This document shows, piece after piece, positions 46,722 to 54,805 of a DNA stretch of 64,000 nt. The notes below the pieces were generated by a model. That model worked only from the letters and a program-made list of their open reading frames with translations. It was not told where the DNA came from and ran no database searches. The stretch is from Roseinatronobacter sp. S2 (GTDB lineage: Bacteria; Pseudomonadota; Alphaproteobacteria; Rhodobacterales; Rhodobacteraceae): contig NZ_CP121117.1 of assembly GCF_029581395.1 (NCBI RefSeq), positions 1 to 64,000 of the forward strand, in the 5' to 3' direction. A program made the position numbers and the translations under genes. Position 1 is the stretch's first letter. Each line of letters starts with the position of its first letter.

Positions 46722-47379
46722 GCTGAGCGCTAGAATGTATCTAGAATGAATGGGCGTTTCCTCGGAAAAGTGGAATCTGTGGAAACGTACCCATGGTACA
46801 ACTCAGCTGATGCCTTCGAACTGGCTGGATTAATAAGTAATCATCGACTAGAGAGAATACTCATATTCCACCCATAGCAAGCATGTTCAGCTCAACTTTG
46901 ACATATTGGTGGCAACGATTAGGTCATCGCTGTTTGGTGTGATGAGGCATGGCAAAACAGTTTCCACCACAACGGGTGGGATGAGTAACCATGCACCGTT
47001 GGATTATACTCTGCCACATCGGCGCGGCCTTTCTACTAACCGAAAAATTCGGTACATTCCTTATCCACTTAATACCTAAGTCAGGCAGCGTATCAGACAT
47101 TAAATGCTTCAACAGTTTTCTAACTGGCGTGTAGCATATAATCTGCGTGGAGATATGTCACATTTGGCGCCAATCAAGTCGCTAGTTCGACGTGCCGAAC
47201 TTAAATTGTATCTTATTGTTGCAATTTACGGAGATTGTTTTGGTTGTAAATTCCAGTTCCGTAATTAAGGAATTTCTAAAAGCCTCCAAGTAGATTGCAA
47301 AGTACTATGGCCTTCCTGAAATAAACAAGTATAGTAGAGAGGCTGTTCATTAAGGCCAGTAGTAGAAAGGAAACAAGCT

Positions 47380-47511
47380 ATGGCTAAGGGTATGACAAAA
47401 CGACGGCGAGACGAAAAAAAGCCGAAAAAAGTAGTAGAAAAAGTGATCGCAGCCAAACCAAGCATGAAGAACACCGTTGTCGTGAAGGAATTGAAAATAA
47501 AGCCTAAATAA
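47380..47511 (+). CDS. Small lysine-rich protein, 43 residues
   Basis: ATG at 47380 with AAAGGA eight bases upstream; 43 codons to TAA at 47511, directly followed by a strong terminator. About a third of residues are Lys or Arg (K-R-R-R-D-E-K-K-P-K-K). Could be a nucleic-acid-binding peptide. The ribosome site plus terminator make it a credible independent gene. Confidence 0.5.
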   Translation: MAKGMTKRRRDEKKPKKVVEKVIAAKPSMKNTVVVKELKIKPK

Positions 47512-47525
47512 TTTATCAACTCGGC

Positions 47526-47585
47526 GGCATCTCCGGGCTGACTATTCAGAAAACAACCCACCCGGAGATGCCTCCGTCTTTTCTC
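47526..47585 (+). terminator. Rho-independent terminator
   Basis: Perfect 12-bp stem GGCATCTCCGGG (47526-47537) with CCCGGAGATGCC (47561-47572) across a 23-base loop, followed by a T-rich tract. It ends the transcript of the small lysine-rich gene. Confidence 0.75.
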
Positions 47586-48156
47586 AGAAGGTTTTGTGCA
47601 AGTAATTTGATTCTCGACCTCCGAAATAGTCGGGGTCGTTTGCGTAGCCTGAAACCCGGGAAAAGAGGAAGTCACGGGTAGCGCCGCAGGTGAGCGCGAG
47701 TCCGACATCAGTGTTGGGCGTCATACCTGCGGAAAAACCATCGTCTGAGAGTGCCTCATCTGGGATAGTCTCCCACTCGTCTGAGTCTTTTCTAATTCTC
47801 CCCGTGATTTTCTAAGCCTTCGACTGAGAAGTAGCCTGATAAAGTGTGTAATAAAATATACGGCCGGTTGAAATAGCGCACGTGAACATTCGTCAGTATA
47901 GTCTTGATGTATGTCTAATCTACAGGTCGAAGTTGTCATCTCAGTAGCCGACAATCTGCGCCGTGTATTGCAGGGTGCCACGAAATGTGATCGGATCAGA
48001 AATAGTGAATTCGCGGCGCATGTCGAACCACAGGTTAAACGCAAAGGACTTCAACGAAACAAACGTGGCCGGAGCAATGCTTGCACGGAAAGGGCTATGG
48101 CGACTTCCTTCGCTATTGAAACTGGTAGTGAACTTCAATGCAACCCAAGATAGAGA
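47586..48156. other. Intergenic region, nothing supported
   Basis: About 570 bases. Short frames exist on both strands but none has a ribosome site together with a recognisable domain. It lies beyond the 3' end of the HPP-CBS gene. Confidence 0.35.
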
Positions 48157-49296
48157 TCACTCATCCTTCGATAGGGTGCCTGCAAGAAGCGTTTGGCATG
48201 CCAGAGCTGCGATCAGGTCCGACCGTGTCACTATACCGACGAGGCGCAGGCCCTCCACGACAGGGGCCGCTTGTACACCATCATCAGCCAGCATCTGGAC
48301 CAGGATACTGATGCTGTCAGTTGGACCGACGGTCCGCATGTCAGCAGTCATAATGTCGCAGGCGCGGAGATGCCGGCCACGCCCCACGCGCGCAATGCGT
48401 GTCAAAGCTGCCGCGAAACCCATGCCACCAACCATCGAGTCGAGACGCGCGCGCTGAATCAGGTCATTCTGGGTGATGATGCCACGCGGGACGCTGCCGT
48501 CATCCACGACGGGCAAGGTTTTGAAGCTGTGCCTACGAAAAAGTTCTGCAACAACGCCGACAGGGGTATCGGGTGTGACCGTGATCAGATCACGCGACAT
48601 GACTGCGCCGCAAGTCATGCCTTCGAAGTGACGTCGTGCGGCCTCGGCTTCAGCGGCGGCCAGAAGGCGGCCAAAATCCTCAGCGCCGATATTGGCGCTT
48701 AGGTTGAATCGGTCGAGCAGAAGAGACAGATCATGCACGCTTAAACCCACGCGCCGTTCCGGCGTAGGGTCAGTGGTGGAGTGGACACCTAAAGACTCCA
48801 TCTGGCGGAAAGGATAATGCCGACCCGTTGTTCGGTTATAAATTATGGCTATTGTTACCAACAGGACAGTATCGAAGATTACAGGCGCCGCCACGAAGCT
48901 GTAGCCAAGCCCTCCGGAGAGCGGATCGGTCAAAACTGTTGCCAATGCCACCGCAGCGCCCGGTGGGTGCATGGCGCGCAAAGCCGCCATCGCTACCATA
49001 GCCCCTAAAATGGAGAAGCCTGCTGCTAATTCGAGTGGCAAACCCCAGTGTAGAATGCTGACAGCTACGAAGGCAGATACTCCGTTCCCGACCACCGCCG
49101 ACCATGGCTGCGCCAGCGGGGAGTTCGGAACAGCAAAGATCAGGAACGCGGTTGCCCCGAGTGGAGCGATAAGCAACAATCCATGCGCTGAACCAAGCCA
49201 GGAATTCAGGGCGATCAAGATCGCACCGGAGAAGGTAAGTGCCATGCCTGCGCCTAGCGAGGCGCGCAGACTCTCGCCCCAAGTCGGGCGTGGCAT
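48157..49296 (-). CDS. HPP-family membrane protein with CBS pair
   Basis: 379 residues from the ATG at 49296; the frame is open upstream to 49701 and the true start is unsure, since no ribosome site is clear. N-terminal HPP domain with four helices (G-A-T-A-F-L-I-F-A-V-P-N-S-P, M-H-P-P-G-A-A-V-A). At about 245-379 two CBS domains follow (V-M-S-R-D-L-I-T-V; I-M-T-A-D-M-R-T-V). HPP proteins have been linked to nitrite transport; CBS pairs sense adenine nucleotides. Fits the neighbouring nitrogen-oxide theme. Confidence 0.82.
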   Translation of the reverse strand: MPRPTWGESLRASLGAGMALTFSGAILIALNSWLGSAHGLLLIAPLGATAFLIFAVPNSPLAQPWSAVVGNGVSAFVAVSILHWGLPLELAAGFSILGAMVAMAALRAMHPPGAAVALATVLTDPLSGGLGYSFVAAPVIFDTVLLVTIAIIYNRTTGRHYPFRQMESLGVHSTTDPTPERRVGLSVHDLSLLLDRFNLSANIGAEDFGRLLAAAEAEAARRHFEGMTCGAVMSRDLITVTPDTPVGVVAELFRRHSFKTLPVVDDGSVPRGIITQNDLIQRARLDSMVGGMGFAAALTRIARVGRGRHLRACDIMTADMRTVGPTDSISILVQMLADDGVQAAPVVEGLRLVGIVTRSDLIAALACQTLLAGTLSKDE

Positions 49297-49433
49297 CGCC
49301 GGGCCAAGAGCGCGTAGGGCTTGGCGCAGACGGACCCGGGCCCTTCTGGAGCGCCATGGTACGACAGGTCGTGCGAAACCCGTCGAATCGCCTACTCCAG
49401 ATTGCAGCTCAGCGGGTGAAGATGGAGTATCTT

Positions 49434-50012
49434 TCAGTCTGTTTCGCAATTGGTAATACTCGGCCCAATTAGGGTGGCCATGATGTCGAGCAAACCTAAG
49501 AAAGCGCCGCTGACACTGTTCTTCAACCGTGGAATGCACATGAATTGATGAGGTAAGCCCGCAATGCCGATTTGCATGTACTGGCGGAGAATGACAAAAC
49601 ACACTGAACCTGCTTCGATGCACGAGCAAGCGCTCTTCGGCGTAGCGTCGGGCATATCGAGGAGCAGATTCTTGCCTGTGTGTAAGTACTTGACGTGGCA
49701 AGTCAGAAGCAATGACGCTAATTGTACACCTGTCATCGAAAGCGGTTTATCGCCGTCAGGATAGACCTGGTCGTCCGACTGCATGTCGCGTGTCTTTTCT
49801 GCCAGACTAGGCTTGGCATGTCCCTGGATGGATTGAAGAGTGATCCGACCGGTAACGCTGTGCGTGGGGAGCTCGATGCCCGCCCGAACGACAGGGCGCT
49901 CCGTCTTTAAGCGCGATGAGCACATGATGGCATGTGTTTGCATGGCCGCGAGCTGGGACCAGAATGGACGAAGATCAACGATCTCGCCAGATTCAGTGTG
50001 TTTCAAGGCCAT
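49434..50012 (-). CDS. Cupin-like protein with abnormal C-terminal extension
   Basis: 192 residues. The first 110 follow the small cupin plan (H-T-E-S-G-E-I-V-D-L-R, G-I-E-L-P-T-H, G-R-I-T-L-Q-S-I-Q-G, D-D-Q-V-Y-P-D-G-D-K, A-S-L-L-L-T). The usual H in the second motif is replaced (P-L-S-M). Small cupins of this kind end near residue 110; the extra 80 residues look like read-through of non-coding sequence. Possibly decaying. First base of its ATG is 11 bases past the cyclo-ligase stop. Confidence 0.55.
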   Translation of the reverse strand: MALKHTESGEIVDLRPFWSQLAAMQTHAIMCSSRLKTERPVVRAGIELPTHSVTGRITLQSIQGHAKPSLAEKTRDMQSDDQVYPDGDKPLSMTGVQLASLLLTCHVKYLHTGKNLLLDMPDATPKSACSCIEAGSVCFVILRQYMQIGIAGLPHQFMCIPRLKNSVSGAFLGLLDIMATLIGPSITNCETD

Positions 50013-50023
50013 CGCATTCTGTC

Positions 50024-50737
50024 CTATAGTTGTTCAGTAAATTTGGCCCCGTGCATGACTTCCAAGCCTTCCTCAGTGATGATTGCGTCGAGGCGGATAT
50101 CGTGTGGCTGCGGGTAGATCGTCGCGAGCTCGGCCGCCTGCAGGCCGATGCCGATGATGAAGGGACGCGGTGACAGATGGGCGAGCGTGCGGTCAAAGTA
50201 GCCTCCGCCATATCCTAGTCGATAGCAATCGCGGTCCCAGCCAACAAGCGGGGCAAGTGCCACATCCGGCGTCACCACTTCCGCCTCTTGCGGTGGGACG
50301 GGAATGTTCCAGTCGCCCCGCACCATGCGCGTCTCGGGCGTCCAGCGGCGGAAGACGAGCGGAGCATGTTTCATCTCGACCAGAGGCAGCGCGACCCTTA
50401 CGCCCGCTGCATGCAGATCAGCCATCAGGGGGCGCAGGTCGGGTTCGCCTTTGATCGGCCAGTAGGCCGAGAACAGGCGGTTGCGCATGTCGCTGAAACG
50501 CGCCGCGAGAAGGTCTTTTAAGTGCATGGACAACGTGGCTTCAATGGCAACGCGTGCCTCGACGCTCAGCGCCTTGCGCAGGGCGCACAGTCTCATCCGC
50601 TCGGCCCGGCGCCAGCGTGCAACGTCGCGCGCCTGCTCGGGGTCGACGCCCAGCGGGTCGAAATAGTCGGGTGCGATCTCGCTCGCCATGCACGGGGACG
50701 ACGCGTAACGCCCCAAGGGCGGGTCAGTCCTTGACAT
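50024..50737 (-). CDS. 5-formyltetrahydrofolate cyclo-ligase family protein
   Basis: 237 residues from the ATG at 50737 (AAAGG upstream). Contains the family pattern R-L-F-S-A-Y-W-P-I-K-G-E-P-D, P-L-V-G-W-D-R-D-C-Y-R-L-G-Y-G-G-G-Y-F-D-R-T-L. It would convert 5-formyl-THF to 5,10-methenyl-THF in the cytoplasm. A 25-residue N-terminal extension precedes the core. Its start overlaps the end of a 42-residue gene by 14 bases. Confidence 0.88.
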   Translation of the reverse strand: MSRTDPPLGRYASSPCMASEIAPDYFDPLGVDPEQARDVARWRRAERMRLCALRKALSVEARVAIEATLSMHLKDLLAARFSDMRNRLFSAYWPIKGEPDLRPLMADLHAAGVRVALPLVEMKHAPLVFRRWTPETRMVRGDWNIPVPPQEAEVVTPDVALAPLVGWDRDCYRLGYGGGYFDRTLAHLSPRPFIIGIGLQAAELATIYPQPHDIRLDAIITEEGLEVMHGAKFTEQL

Positions 50738-50852
50738 GATACACCTTTCGTTGCCAGTCGGTGATGGAACGGTGCCTCGCTGAAAAAGGTGCTGCCACGT
50801 CTATGATCTGATGCAGGGCGGCGAGATCATGCGTTGGGGTCGCGTCGGTCAT
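50724..50852 (-). CDS. 42-residue protein between the haemoglobin and cyclo-ligase genes
   Basis: The ATG at 50852 overlaps the truncated-haemoglobin stop (ATGA), and its TGA lies inside the cyclo-ligase start. No domain; contains A-A-L-H-Q-I-I-D-V-A and W-Q-R-K-V. Double translational coupling suggests it is translated. Confidence 0.5.
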   Translation of the reverse strand: MTDATPTHDLAALHQIIDVAAPFSARHRSITDWQRKVYHVKD

Positions 50853-51319
50853 GGCGTATCCCTTTGGCGCAGGACGGGAACTGAAACAGTGTCGGCTTGC
50901 GCCTGCTGCACCGCGATGTGGAGCGAGCGAGCGATGCGCTCGGCGCGTTCGATCACATGTGCCGCGCCTTCGGGCGTGCAGGTCGTGTGCGCCGTTTCCC
51001 GGAACAGGGCCAGCCATCGATCGAAATGCGCGGCCTGAATGGGCAACGGCGTGTGCGCGGGCACCGGGCGACCACGATAGCGACCTGTCATCAGCGCCAC
51101 AGAAGACCAGAAAGCCACCATGCGGTCCAAATGCGGGGTCCAGTCGATGATTCGATCCGCGAAGATTGGGCCCAAGACCGGATCCAGACGGATCCTTGCA
51201 TAGAAGGCATGGACAAGATCATGCAACACGCGGTCGTCAAGGCCGGTCTCCTCCATCAGCCGTGCAGTGTGATCGGGGCGCACAGAGTGCGTCAGGTGAA
51301 GATTTTGTGGCTTTGCCAT
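50849..51319 (-). CDS. Group III truncated haemoglobin
   Basis: 156 residues from the ATG at 51319 (GAGGG upstream). Group III features: L-V-H-A-F-Y-A-R-I-R-x-D-P-V-L-G-P-I-F, M-V-A-F-W-S-S-V-A-L-M-T-G-R-Y-R-G, and proximal-His region H-F-D-R-W-L-A-L-F. Proposed roles are NO or O2 binding at low oxygen. Next to cbb3 oxidase and an Rrf2 regulator. Confidence 0.88.
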   Translation of the reverse strand: MAKPQNLHLTHSVRPDHTARLMEETGLDDRVLHDLVHAFYARIRLDPVLGPIFADRIIDWTPHLDRMVAFWSSVALMTGRYRGRPVPAHTPLPIQAAHFDRWLALFRETAHTTCTPEGAAHVIERAERIARSLHIAVQQAQADTVSVPVLRQRDTP

Positions 51320-51327
51320 TCGGACCC

Positions 51328-51699
51328 TCAGTATCCGAGTGCGAACTGCAGCAGCATCAGCGAGCCGCCAGCGGCATTCAGTGCCCAGCCGACAGTCAGC
51401 ACGCGCGCAATCCATCCCCAGGCGTCACGTTCGACGCCAAACGGGTCGCTTTCGATGTTGAACGCGCTGCGCCAGACGCTGATCTGGATGTAGGCAGTGT
51501 AGATCAGCGCAAGGCCCAGCACCAGAATCAACAGCGGCACGGGTAGCGCGCGTTGCAGCACTGCTCCAAGTATAAAGGCTCCGCCGATCGTGCTGAACAG
51601 CACGCCGTAGATCCAGTAGAGTTTCCAGAGCGGTCCTTCGCCGTGCCAGTAATGGCGAAACTCATCCATAAGACCCCAACGCGATTGGTTCACGGTCAT
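51328..51699 (-). CDS. Small membrane protein, first gene of the haemoglobin operon
   Basis: 123 residues from the ATG at 51699 (AGGA seven bases upstream). Three hydrophobic helices and aromatic N-terminus (F-R-H-Y-W-H, W-K-L-Y-W-I-Y-G). No family recognised. It lies 8 bases ahead of the haemoglobin gene and faces the rrf2-cco operon across about 110 bases. Confidence 0.65.
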   Translation of the reverse strand: MTVNQSRWGLMDEFRHYWHGEGPLWKLYWIYGVLFSTIGGAFILGAVLQRALPVPLLILVLGLALIYTAYIQISVWRSAFNIESDPFGVERDAWGWIARVLTVGWALNAAGGSLMLLQFALGY

Positions 51700-51745
51700 C
51701 ACGGGTTCCTTTCCTATCCGGCGGGCGTTTTGACAGCTTCACGCC

Positions 51746-51789
51746 TTGATTAATGTTAAGTCTTATAATAGGAATTGTAAATACCTATT
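51746..51789. promoter_or_regulatory. Divergent promoter with FNR-like box and inverted repeat
   Basis: TTGATTAATGTTAA (51746-51759) is one base off an FNR/NnrR half-site pair. TATAAT at 51764-51769 is a perfect -10 for the rightward transcript. AATAGG-N11-CCTATT (51767-51789) is an inverted repeat overlapping and following the -10, well placed for repression by the Rrf2 protein encoded next. The assignment of sites to proteins is inference. Confidence 0.5.
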
Positions 51790-51810
51790 TAGATTCGAGA
51801 ACTATCAGCA

Positions 51811-52224
51811 ATGCGTCTGACCTTTTTCACTGATTATGGCCTGCGCATGCTGATGCGCATGGGAAGCGCCCCGGATCGCGCCTTCTCTACGGCCGAACTG
51901 GCCGAGGAGTTCGGCCTGTCGCGCAATCACCTGTCCAAGATCATGCAACGGCTTGCAGCTGGCGGCCTGATCGAGACGCGTCGCGGCAGTGGCGGTGGCG
52001 CGACCCTGGCCAAAGGGGCGTCTGAAATTCGTCTGGGAGATGTGGTGCGCCTGCTGGAAGAGGGTCAGCCGCTTGTAGAATGTTTCGGAGAAGGCGGGGC
52101 CTGCACCCTTGATGGCCATTGTCGCCTGAAGGGACGGCTGCGCGCCGCCGAGGCAGCATTTCTTGCCCATCTCGACCGATCGACACTTCAGGATATCGCG
52201 CTGGAGCCGCTTAGCGCCACATGA
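51811..52224 (+). CDS. Rrf2-family iron-sulfur regulator, NsrR-like
   Basis: 137 residues. Winged helix (M-R-L-T-F-F-T-D-Y-G-L-R, L-S-R-N-H-L-S-K-I-M-Q-R-L, G-G-G-A-T-L-A) and three cysteines spaced C-x6-C-x5-C near residue 90-105 (E-C-F, A-C-T, H-C-R-L-K), as in NsrR-type [Fe-S] NO sensors. It is the first gene of the cco operon and likely controls it and the divergent haemoglobin operon. Confidence 0.85.
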   Translation: MRLTFFTDYGLRMLMRMGSAPDRAFSTAELAEEFGLSRNHLSKIMQRLAAGGLIETRRGSGGGATLAKGASEIRLGDVVRLLEEGQPLVECFGEGGACTLDGHCRLKGRLRAAEAAFLAHLDRSTLQDIALEPLSAT

Positions 52225-52240
52225 ACAAGGATGGATTTGT

Positions 52241-53884
52241 ATGGCTATGACCAGCACGCTGACATTCACCGAGCGCAGGGTGGGCATCATTCTTGCTATC
52301 CTGACGTGTCTTCTCGGGCTGATAATGGCGGTGGCTGCAAACCAGGGGCCCATGGCGGTGCATGGCTATATCGCAATGGCCCTCGGGCTCTATCTTGTAT
52401 TCGTTCTGAGTGGGTCGCTCTATGACCACCCGGAACCGCCATTCAGCCGCCTGACCCGCTATTGTGATGCTCCGGTCCGGTTTGGCGTCATCATGACACT
52501 TATCTGGGCAGTGGTCGGCATGGCTGTGGGGCTCTGGCTTGCGACGCTGATGTACTGGCCAGAGGCGACACCGCTCTGGCCTGCTACCAGTTATGGTCGC
52601 CTGCGCCCCGTCCATACCTCGGGCGTGATCTTCGGCTTTGGCGGCAATGCGCTGATTGCAACCTCGCTCTATATCGTCCAGCGCACGACGCGCGCGCGGT
52701 TGGCCGATGGGTTCAGCCCGTGGTTCGTCTTGATAGGGTTCAACCTGTTCTGCGTTTGGGCCGCAACCGGCTACCTGATGGGGCAGACGCAATCCAAGGA
52801 ATATGCCGAACCCGAATGGTATGCCGATCTGCTGCTGCTCATCGTCTGGGTGGTCTATTTCGTGCTATACATGCGCACCCTCGCGCGGCGGGCCGAGCCG
52901 CATATCTATGTCTCGAACTGGTGGTTTCTGGCTTTCATCGTCGTGGTGGCGATGCTGCACATCGTCAACAACCTCGCCATTCCGGTCACGTGGAACTCGG
53001 GCAAGAGCTATACGATCTGGTCAGGAGTGCAGGATGCGATGATCCAGTGGTGGTACGGGCATAACGCAGTCGCCTTTTTCCTGACCGCCGGGTTTCTGGG
53101 CATGCTCTATTATTTCCTGCCAGTACGGGCCGGGCGGCCGATCTGGTCCTACCGGCTATCGATCGTCAGTTTCTGGGGGATCGTGTTCTTCTACATGTGG
53201 GCGGGTTCGCACCATCTGCATTACACCGCGCTGCCCTACTGGGTGCAGACGCTGGGGATGACGTTTTCGGTCATGCTGCTGGTGCCAAGCTGGGCCTCGG
53301 CGGGGAACGCGATCCTGACGCTGAACGGTGCCTGGCACAAGGTGCGCGATGATGCGACGCTGCGCTTCATGTTCGTGGCCGCAGTGTTCTACGGACTGGT
53401 GACTTTCGAGGGGTCATTCATGGCCATCCGCCCGGTCAATTCCCTGTCGCATTACACGGACTGGACCGTCGGACATGTGCATTCAGGCACATTGGGCTGG
53501 GTTGCAATGATCGTCTTTGGTGCGCTCTATACCCTCGTCCCGAAGCTTTATGGTCGCGAGACAATGGCCTGGCCCAAGGCAGTGGAGTGGCATTTCTGGC
53601 TCGCTGTGTCGGGAACGCTGATCTACGTGATCTCTCTGTGGAATGCGGGCATCGTTCAGGGGCTGATGTGGCGTGCTTATGATGATGGCGGCGGGCTGGC
53701 CTACAGTTTCCTCGAATCGATGGAAGCGATGTTGCCCTATTATGCTCTTCGCACCTTGGGCGGTGGGCTGTTTCTGGTCGGCGCCATCCTGTGCGCGCTG
53801 AACTGTCGCGCCACAATGCGCGCCGACGGCACTGTCACTGACGCGTCAGACCGTCCCCTGACAGCTGCACAGGCGGCGGAGTGA
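52241..53884 (+). CDS. ccoN: cbb3-type cytochrome oxidase subunit I
   Basis: 547 residues from the ATG at 52241 (AAGGATGG upstream), 16 bases after rrf2. Twelve or more helices with the haem/CuB ligands: H-T-S-G-V-I-F-G, W-W-Y-G-H-N-A-V, S-H-H-L-H-Y, and D-W-T-V-G-H-V-H-S-G. It reduces O2 at the low-spin b/high-spin b3-CuB centre and has high oxygen affinity. Confidence 0.95.
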   Translation: MAMTSTLTFTERRVGIILAILTCLLGLIMAVAANQGPMAVHGYIAMALGLYLVFVLSGSLYDHPEPPFSRLTRYCDAPVRFGVIMTLIWAVVGMAVGLWLATLMYWPEATPLWPATSYGRLRPVHTSGVIFGFGGNALIATSLYIVQRTTRARLADGFSPWFVLIGFNLFCVWAATGYLMGQTQSKEYAEPEWYADLLLLIVWVVYFVLYMRTLARRAEPHIYVSNWWFLAFIVVVAMLHIVNNLAIPVTWNSGKSYTIWSGVQDAMIQWWYGHNAVAFFLTAGFLGMLYYFLPVRAGRPIWSYRLSIVSFWGIVFFYMWAGSHHLHYTALPYWVQTLGMTFSVMLLVPSWASAGNAILTLNGAWHKVRDDATLRFMFVAAVFYGLVTFEGSFMAIRPVNSLSHYTDWTVGHVHSGTLGWVAMIVFGALYTLVPKLYGRETMAWPKAVEWHFWLAVSGTLIYVISLWNAGIVQGLMWRAYDDGGGLAYSFLESMEAMLPYYALRTLGGGLFLVGAILCALNCRATMRADGTVTDASDRPLTAAQAAE

Positions 53885-53888
53885 AGCC

Positions 53889-54617
53889 ATGCTGAAACTG
53901 CATTACAACCTTGAAAAACTGTCCATGGGCCTTGTCGGCGGGATCATCCTCGTGGCCTCGATCGGCGGGATTGTCGAGATCGCGCCGCTCTTTACCATCG
54001 ACGAGACCGTGGAAATTCCCGACGACATGCGTCCTCATACGCCGCTGGAGCTTGCTGGGCGCGAAATCTATATCCGTGAAGGCTGCTATGCCTGTCACAG
54101 CCAGATGATCCGCAGTCTGGCGGATGAGCTGGACCGCTACGGACCTTATTCGATAGCTGCCGAAAGTGCCTATAACCACCCCATGCTATGGGGGTCCAAG
54201 CGCACCGGGCCGGATCTTGCACGTGTTGGCGGGAAATACTCGGATGACTGGCATGTGGCGCATATGATGAATCCGCGCGACGTGGTCCCGACTTCGATCA
54301 TGCCATCCTATCCTTGGCTGATGCGTCCGCTGGACAGCTCGCTTCTGGAGCCCAGCCTCGCGACACTGGCGCGCCTCGGCGTACCATATGACGAAGATAT
54401 GGTCGCGAATGCCCGTGCTGATGCGCTGGCGCAAGCCCGGCCAAACTCGGACAGTGTCGACGACCTGCGGACCCGCTATGGCGAGAATATCAATGTGCGC
54501 GTCTTCGACGGCAACCCTGCACGCTTGTCCGAGATGGACGCTGTGGTCGCCTATCTGCAATCGCTCGGAACACTGACATCAGCAGCCCATGATCTGCATC
54601 AGGAGACTACGGAATGA
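53889..54617 (+). CDS. ccoO: cbb3-type oxidase monohaem cytochrome c subunit
   Basis: 242 residues: one N-terminal anchor helix, then a periplasmic domain with a single C-Y-A-C-H haem site at about 71 and Met ligand region P-T-S-I-M-P-S-Y-P-W. Starts 4 bases after ccoN. Passes electrons to CcoN. Confidence 0.94.
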   Translation: MLKLHYNLEKLSMGLVGGIILVASIGGIVEIAPLFTIDETVEIPDDMRPHTPLELAGREIYIREGCYACHSQMIRSLADELDRYGPYSIAAESAYNHPMLWGSKRTGPDLARVGGKYSDDWHVAHMMNPRDVVPTSIMPSYPWLMRPLDSSLLEPSLATLARLGVPYDEDMVANARADALAQARPNSDSVDDLRTRYGENINVRVFDGNPARLSEMDAVVAYLQSLGTLTSAAHDLHQETTE

Positions 54618-54805
54618 ATTACGAAACCCTTGTTCTGATTGCAAAGATATTCGGCCCTATCTGGATGGGGGGCTTTCTGCTGATCGTCCTGATCCGAGCC
54701 TATAATCCCCGTCGGAAAGTGGAGCAGGAACGTATCGCACGATCCATCCTGCCCCAAGAAGGATCGGCCCCCTCAGAGATGCGGCGGAAAGGGACGCAAG
54801 TATGA
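54614..54805 (+). CDS. ccoQ: CcoQ-like small cbb3 subunit
   Basis: 63 residues with one helix (I-F-G-P-I-W-M-G-G-F-L-L-I-V-L-I) and a charged tail, between ccoO and ccoP with ATGA overlaps on both sides. CcoQ stabilises the oxidase. The length is typical; sequence conservation in this subunit is low. Confidence 0.8.
   Translation: MNYETLVLIAKIFGPIWMGGFLLIVLIRAYNPRRKVEQERIARSILPQEGSAPSEMRRKGTQV

Noticed and set aside
46746-46877. 43-codon frame between mscS and the lysine-rich gene
   Set aside because: No ribosome site and no recognisable feature; could be chance in AT-rich DNA.
47911-48153. 80-codon plus-strand frame beside the HPP-CBS gene
   Set aside because: No ribosome site, no domain, and an overlapping minus-strand frame of similar quality; neither supported.
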